DNA of 10,108 nt. It comes from Ruminococcus sp. (GTDB lineage Bacteria; Bacillota; Clostridia; Oscillospirales; Ruminococcaceae). How positions within the stretch are numbered: the first letter of the stretch is position 1; each line of letters opens with the position of its first letter. Below are positions 6,938 through 10,108 of the stretch, piece by piece. The notes under the pieces were generated by a model, which did not search any database, had not been told where the DNA came from, and saw only the letters and a program-made list of their open reading frames with translations. Both the position numbers and the translations under genes were made by a program. The stretch covers positions 1 through 10,108 of the forward strand of contig JAIDNR010000139.1 of assembly GCA_029063695.1 (NCBI GenBank). Reading direction: 5' to 3'.

Positions 6938-6943
6938 CTCCTC
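6938..6943 (-). promoter_or_regulatory. Ribosome binding site deciding the TTG start of the zinc-ribbon gene
   Basis: GAGGAG on the minus strand lies eight bases before the TTG at 6929. No in-frame ATG or GTG offers a better start that would keep the first zinc ribbon (Cys8 onward). Confidence 0.75.
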
Positions 6944-6972
6944 ATTCAGCTGTAATATAAATATCTATATCT

Positions 6973-7001
6973 ATTCTATCATAATTTATGCATTTTTGCA
7001 A
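6973..7001 (-). promoter_or_regulatory. Sigma-70-type promoter for the zinc-ribbon/TPM operon
   Basis: The minus strand has TTGCAA (7001-6996), 17 bp, then TAGAAT (6978-6973), with TGA just before the -10 (extended -10). Transcription would start about 25-30 bases ahead of the GAGGAG ribosome site. It is divergent from the prfB promoter, and the two -35 boxes are 20 bp apart. Confidence 0.75.
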
Positions 7002-7021
7002 TAGAAATTCCGAAAAAACCG

Positions 7022-7050
7022 TTGCAGTAATTAAAAAAATGTGATATAAT
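7022..7050 (+). promoter_or_regulatory. Sigma-70-type promoter for prfB
   Basis: TTGCAG (7022-7027), 17 bp, then a perfect TATAAT (7045-7050), preceded by TGA to give an extended -10. The leader to the ATG at 7106 is about 50 bases, with no frameshift or attenuator structure apparent. Confidence 0.82.
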
Positions 7051-7105
7051 ATTATTTAAGACTATAAATTATTCAGACTGACTTTTGTATGAAAGGAAAA
7101 AAACT

Positions 7106-8224
7106 ATGATTATTCTTGATGAATTAAGACTGGAACTTGTCGGTTATCGAAAAGAAATGGAAGAACTCGCCGATGTTCTCAATATCAAAGGAGCTGAAGA
7201 ACGTATTGAATTTCTAAATGCTCAAACCGCCGAAGAAGGTTTCTGGGACGACCTCGAAAACTCTCAGAAAGTTTTACAGGAAACAAAGTCGCTTGAACGT
7301 AAAATAGAAAGATTCAATCAGCTTAACGATTCTCTGGAAGATACAATCACACTTATTGAACTTTCCATTGAAGAAGACGACGAAAGTTCAATTGATGAGA
7401 TAAAAGCTGAAGCGGAAACATTCAAGAAAAAGCTCGATGCCGAAAAACTCTCCACACTTCTTACAGGAGAATATGACAATTCAAATGCTATTCTCACATT
7501 CCATGCAGGAGCAGGCGGTACAGAGGCTCAGGACTGGGCGGAAATGCTCTACAGAATGTACAATATGTGGGCTGAACGTCACAATTATAAAGTAACGCTT
7601 ATGGACTATCTTGACGGCGACGACGCCGGAATGAAGTCCGCCTCTATTCTTATTGAGGGAGAAAATGCATATGGCTATATGAAGTCAGAATCTGGCGTTC
7701 ACCGTCTTGTGCGTGTATCTCCGTTTGACGCCGCAGGCAGAAGACATACTTCTTTCGCTGCTCTGGAAGTAATGCCCGAAATTGACGATTCAATTGAAGT
7801 TGAAATCCACGAAGAAGATATTGAAATGGAAGTATACCGTGCATCAGGTGCAGGCGGACAGAAAGTAAACAAAACAAGTTCTGCTGTACGTCTTATCCAT
7901 AAGCCGACAGGTATAGTTGTATCATGCCAGACCCAGCGAAGCCAGTATCAGAACAAGGACTATGCAATGAAAATGCTCCGTTCAAAACTTGTGGAAATCA
8001 AGGAAAGAGAACACCTTGAAAAAATTGAGGACATCAAAGGCGTACAGCGTGAAATCGCATGGGGCTCACAGATTCGTTCATATGTATTCATGCCGTATAC
8101 TCTTGCAAAAGACCATCGCACAGGATTTGAAAACGGCAATATTCAGGCGGTCATGGACGGCGATATTGACGGCTTTATCAATGCTTATCTCAAATCGCTT
8201 TCACACGGCACTTTAAACAAGTAA
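7106..8224 (+). CDS. prfB: Peptide chain release factor 2 (RF2), single-frame
   Basis: Recognises UAA and UGA stop codons on the ribosome and triggers peptide release. From the ATG at 7106 it has 372 residues. The codon-recognition tripeptide SPF is at 205-207 and the peptidyl-transferase GGQ at 250-252, the same numbering as E. coli RF2, which supports this start. The site has AAAGGA (7092-7097) eight bases upstream. A TTG at 7085 would add seven residues but lacks a ribosome site. Residue 246 is Ala, the common form, rather than the Thr of E. coli K-12. Most bacterial prfB genes carry an in-frame UGA and a +1 frameshift site at about codons 25-26. Here those codons are CTC AAT (7178-7183) and the frame is continuous, so that autoregulation is absent. 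A strong promoter precedes it and a terminator follows. Confidence 0.97.
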   Translation: MIILDELRLELVGYRKEMEELADVLNIKGAEERIEFLNAQTAEEGFWDDLENSQKVLQETKSLERKIERFNQLNDSLEDTITLIELSIEEDDESSIDEIKAEAETFKKKLDAEKLSTLLTGEYDNSNAILTFHAGAGGTEAQDWAEMLYRMYNMWAERHNYKVTLMDYLDGDDAGMKSASILIEGENAYGYMKSESGVHRLVRVSPFDAAGRRHTSFAALEVMPEIDDSIEVEIHEEDIEMEVYRASGAGGQKVNKTSSAVRLIHKPTGIVVSCQTQRSQYQNKDYAMKMLRSKLVEIKEREHLEKIEDIKGVQREIAWGSQIRSYVFMPYTLAKDHRTGFENGNIQAVMDGDIDGFINAYLKSLSHGTLNK

Positions 8225-8232
8225 TCAAAAAG

Positions 8233-8268
8233 ACCTGCTCCGAAAAAATCACGGAGCAGGTTATTTTT
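8233..8268. terminator. Bidirectional rho-independent terminator between prfB and guaB
   Basis: A perfect 10-bp stem, ACCTGCTCCG (8233-8242) with CGGAGCAGGT (8252-8261), has a 9-base A-rich loop. TTATTTTTG follows on the right, and AAAAAGA lies before the left arm and gives a U-run in the other direction. It starts 8 bases after the prfB stop and ends 13 bases from the guaB stop. Confidence 0.93.
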
Positions 8269-8281
8269 GTTATAAATCAGA

Positions 8282-9748
8282 TTATATCTGAGTTGAATAG
8301 TTCGGAGCTTCCTTTGTGATATAAATATCATGTGGATGGGATTCTTTAAGTCCTGCACCTGTAATTCTCACAAATTTTGCATTATCGTGAAGTGTGGGAA
8401 TATCAACACAGCCGCAGTAGCCCATACCTGCACGGATTCCGCCGATAAGCTGGAAAATAGTATCAGCAACTGCACCCTTGAAAGGAACACGACCCTCAAC
8501 GCCCTCAGGAACAAGCTTTTTTGCACCTTCCTGAAAATATCTGTCGGTTGAACCCTCAGCCATTGCTCCAAGACTTCCCATTCCTCTGTAAACCTTGAAC
8601 TGTCTGCCCTGATAGATTTCAGTTTCACCCGGAGCCTCCGCACAGCCTGCGAGAAGTGAACCAAGCATTACAACGTCTGCACCTGCGGCAAGAGCCTTTA
8701 CAATATCACCAGAATACTTGATTCCCCCGTCTGCAATTACAGGAATACCGTATTTCTGAGCTACACAGGCAACATCATATACAGCGGTAATCTGCGGAAC
8801 ACCGATACCGGCAACAACTCTTGTCGTACAGATTGAACCGGGACCTATTCCGACTTTAACACAGTCTGCACCTGCTTTTATTAAATCCTCTGCTGCTTCT
8901 GCCGTTGCAATATTTCCTGCAATCACAGGAGTATCTGGGAAATTTTCTTTAACCATGCTCAGGCATTTAAGAATATTTGCACTGTGACCATGTGCCGAAT
9001 CAAGCACAAGTACATCAACCTGTGCCTCAATAAGAGCCTTTGCTCTTTCAAGCACATTTGCCGTTACACCGATAGCCGCACCACAAAGAAGTCTTCCTCT
9101 TGAATCACGGGCGGAATTTGGAAATTGTACAGCCTTTTCTATATCCTTGATTGTAATAAGACCTTTAAGACAGCCATCATCATCTACAATCGGAAGTTTT
9201 TCTATTTTATGTGAACGGAGAATTTCCTGTGCCTGTTCAAGATTAGTTCCAACAGGTGCAGTAATAAGATTATCCTTTGTCATGACAGCAGAAATTTTCT
9301 GACTGAAATCAGTAAGAAAACGCATATCACGGTTTGTTATAATTCCGACAAGTCTGTTATCCGAATCAACAATCGGAACACCCGAAATCCTGTATTTTCC
9401 CATAAGTTCATCGGCATCTCTCACAAGCCTGTCCTCTGTAAGTGAGAACGGGTTAACAATAACGCCGTTTTCGGAACGCTTTACCTTATCAACTTCCTCA
9501 GCCTGCTTTTCAATTGACATATTCTTGTGAATAATACCGATACCGCCTTCTCTTGCAATAGCAATAGCCATACGTGAATCGGTAACAGTATCCATAGCGG
9601 CAGTCATAACAGGTGTATTGAGTCTGATATTTTTTGTAAGATTTGTGCCGAGCTTAATCATGTTGGGAGTAACTTCTGATTTTGCGGGAATCAGGAGTAC
9701 ATCATCAAAAGTCAAGCCCTCTTTCTGAAATTTGTCATCAGTAAGCAT
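8282..9748 (-). CDS. guaB: IMP dehydrogenase
   Basis: Oxidises IMP to XMP with NAD+, the committed step of guanine nucleotide synthesis, in the cytosol. It has 488 residues, the normal full length. The N-terminus GLTFDDVLLIPAKS is typical. Two CBS domains (about 95-205) are inserted in the barrel and are the usual nucleotide-sensing module. The catalytic cysteine is Cys307 in GPGSICTTR. The phosphate and flap region has YRGMGSLGAM (387-396), and the flap Arg403-Tyr404 dyad acts as general base in this family. The ATG at 9748 has a perfect AAGGAGG (9764-9758) nine bases upstream. A near-consensus promoter gives a leader of only about 30 bases, too short for a purine riboswitch. It appears to be transcribed alone, though readthrough from the dockerin gene upstream is possible. 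Confidence 0.98.
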   Translation of the reverse strand: MLTDDKFQKEGLTFDDVLLIPAKSEVTPNMIKLGTNLTKNIRLNTPVMTAAMDTVTDSRMAIAIAREGGIGIIHKNMSIEKQAEEVDKVKRSENGVIVNPFSLTEDRLVRDADELMGKYRISGVPIVDSDNRLVGIITNRDMRFLTDFSQKISAVMTKDNLITAPVGTNLEQAQEILRSHKIEKLPIVDDDGCLKGLITIKDIEKAVQFPNSARDSRGRLLCGAAIGVTANVLERAKALIEAQVDVLVLDSAHGHSANILKCLSMVKENFPDTPVIAGNIATAEAAEDLIKAGADCVKVGIGPGSICTTRVVAGIGVPQITAVYDVACVAQKYGIPVIADGGIKYSGDIVKALAAGADVVMLGSLLAGCAEAPGETEIYQGRQFKVYRGMGSLGAMAEGSTDRYFQEGAKKLVPEGVEGRVPFKGAVADTIFQLIGGIRAGMGYCGCVDIPTLHDNAKFVRITGAGLKESHPHDIYITKEAPNYSTQI

Positions 9749-9783
9749 AATATTTTTCCTCCTTATCGATTATATTATCTTTT

Positions 9784-9812
9784 ATCATACCAATTTTCAG
9801 CCGTTATGTCAA
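9784..9812 (-). promoter_or_regulatory. Near-consensus promoter for guaB
   Basis: On the minus strand TTGACA (9812-9807) is followed by 17 bp and TATGAT (9789-9784). The predicted start is near 9777, leaving about 13 bases to the AAGGAGG site. The rest of the 126-bp gap (9749-9874) is AT-rich and shows no riboswitch and no clear terminator for the dockerin gene upstream. Confidence 0.88.
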
Positions 9813-9874
9813 GTATTTCGTAAAAAATGATATAGAGAAAAATAATGTTTATTTGCGTCATATTTTGTAGATTT

Positions 9875-10108
9875 CTATAACTCCGTTGAATGCATAGCAT
9901 AAATTTCAAGAACTCTGCTTGCATCAGATGAATCTATAAAGCCGTCTTCGTTAACATCGCCGACTATACTCTGTTTTTTAGTAAACATAAGTGCAATTCC
10001 AGTTGATGCCCTTGAATATTCCGCAAGAATACTGCTTGCATCAGATGAATCTATAAAGCCGTCGTCATTGACATCACCTGCTTTATAATTATTCATATCT
10101 ATGAAGTC
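9875..10108 (-). CDS. C-terminus of a dockerin-bearing protein (partial, runs off the window)
   Basis: The frame is open from the right edge (10108) to a TAG at 9875, giving 77 residues visible. It contains a two-repeat type I-style dockerin. The first repeat (GDVNDDGFIDSSDAS, then SILAEY) and the second (GDVNEDGFIDSSDAS, then RVLEIY) are separated by about 39 residues start to start. Each has a canonical calcium loop (D, N, D, G and a closing D). The duplicated DSSDAS recognition segment resembles dockerins common in Ruminococcus and differs from that of the xylanase in this window. The Met at 10096 falls just before the dockerin with open codons upstream and no ribosome site nearby, so it is almost surely internal. 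The catalytic or binding part is off the window. No terminator is apparent after the stop. Confidence 0.85.
   Translation of the reverse strand, partial: DFIDMNNYKAGDVNDDGFIDSSDASSILAEYSRASTGIALMFTKKQSIVGDVNEDGFIDSSDASRVLEIYAMHSTEL
9915..10063 (-). repeat. 32-bp perfect direct repeat within the dockerin
   Basis: Positions 9915-9946 and 10032-10063 are identical over 32 bases, 117 bp apart. They encode the DGFIDSSDAS core of the two dockerin repeats. Identity at synonymous positions, unlike the diverged flanks, suggests recent duplication or gene conversion between the two halves. Confidence 0.85.

Noticed and set aside
7085..7105. TTG at 7085 as the prfB start
   Set aside because: The AAAGGA ribosome site lies downstream of it, and the ATG at 7106 puts SPF and GGQ at canonical residue numbers.
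9749..9806. Purine riboswitch ahead of guaB
   Set aside because: The promoter leaves only about 30 bases of leader, too short for the roughly 65-base aptamer.
9915..10063. Two 32-bp repeats as a CRISPR-like array
   Set aside because: Only two copies, inside a coding frame, and explained by the duplicated dockerin motif.
9875..10096. A stand-alone 73-residue dockerin gene starting at the Met at 10096
   Set aside because: The frame stays open to the window edge, there is no ribosome site before the Met and no signal peptide. A dockerin is normally a C-terminal module.

Overview
The window looks like chromosomal DNA from a low-GC, fibre-degrading Ruminococcus (Oscillospiraceae, Firmicutes), most like the R. 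flavefaciens group. The evidence is a secreted GH10 xylanase ending in a ruminococcal dockerin, the C-terminus of a second protein carrying a different dockerin type, AT-rich intergenic DNA, strong Shine-Dalgarno sequences and frequent TTG starts. The genus call is inference from protein style.

Layout. (1) 1-164: what looks like one end of an insertion sequence, possibly IS21-like. It has two 18-bp repeats 30 bp apart, a TGTCAA tip, and a long inverted repeat around an extended -10 promoter that reads leftward out of the window. (2) 260-2212 (+): secreted CBM22-GH10-dockerin xylanase. Its best promoter takes its -35 hexamer from the tip of that element. (3) A bidirectional terminator at about 2235-2263 serves the xylanase and the convergent minus-strand block. 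(4) 6929 to 2279 (-): a compact four-gene block. It encodes a double zinc-ribbon membrane protein, a TPM-domain membrane protein (ATGA overlap), a TrpB2-type tryptophan synthase beta chain without trpA, and a CPBP-family membrane protease. (5) 6973-7050: two divergent extended -10 promoters, leftward for the zinc-ribbon operon and rightward for prfB. (6) 7106-8224 (+): prfB (release factor 2) in one uninterrupted frame, without the usual programmed frameshift. (7) A second bidirectional terminator at about 8233-8268, then convergent guaB (IMP dehydrogenase) at 9748-8282 (-) with a near-consensus promoter. (8) 9875-10108 (-): the end of a dockerin-bearing protein that runs off the window.

The genes do not form one pathway. 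prfB, guaB and trpB2 are housekeeping or metabolic. The xylanase and the terminal dockerin protein belong to an extracellular cellulosome-type system. The zinc-ribbon/TPM pair is a conserved-looking membrane module of unknown function. No complete novel system is visible. The most notable signals are the insertion-sequence end with built-in control signals upstream of the xylanase, the erased RF2 frameshift site, and the uncharacterised zinc-ribbon/TPM/CPBP membrane block.
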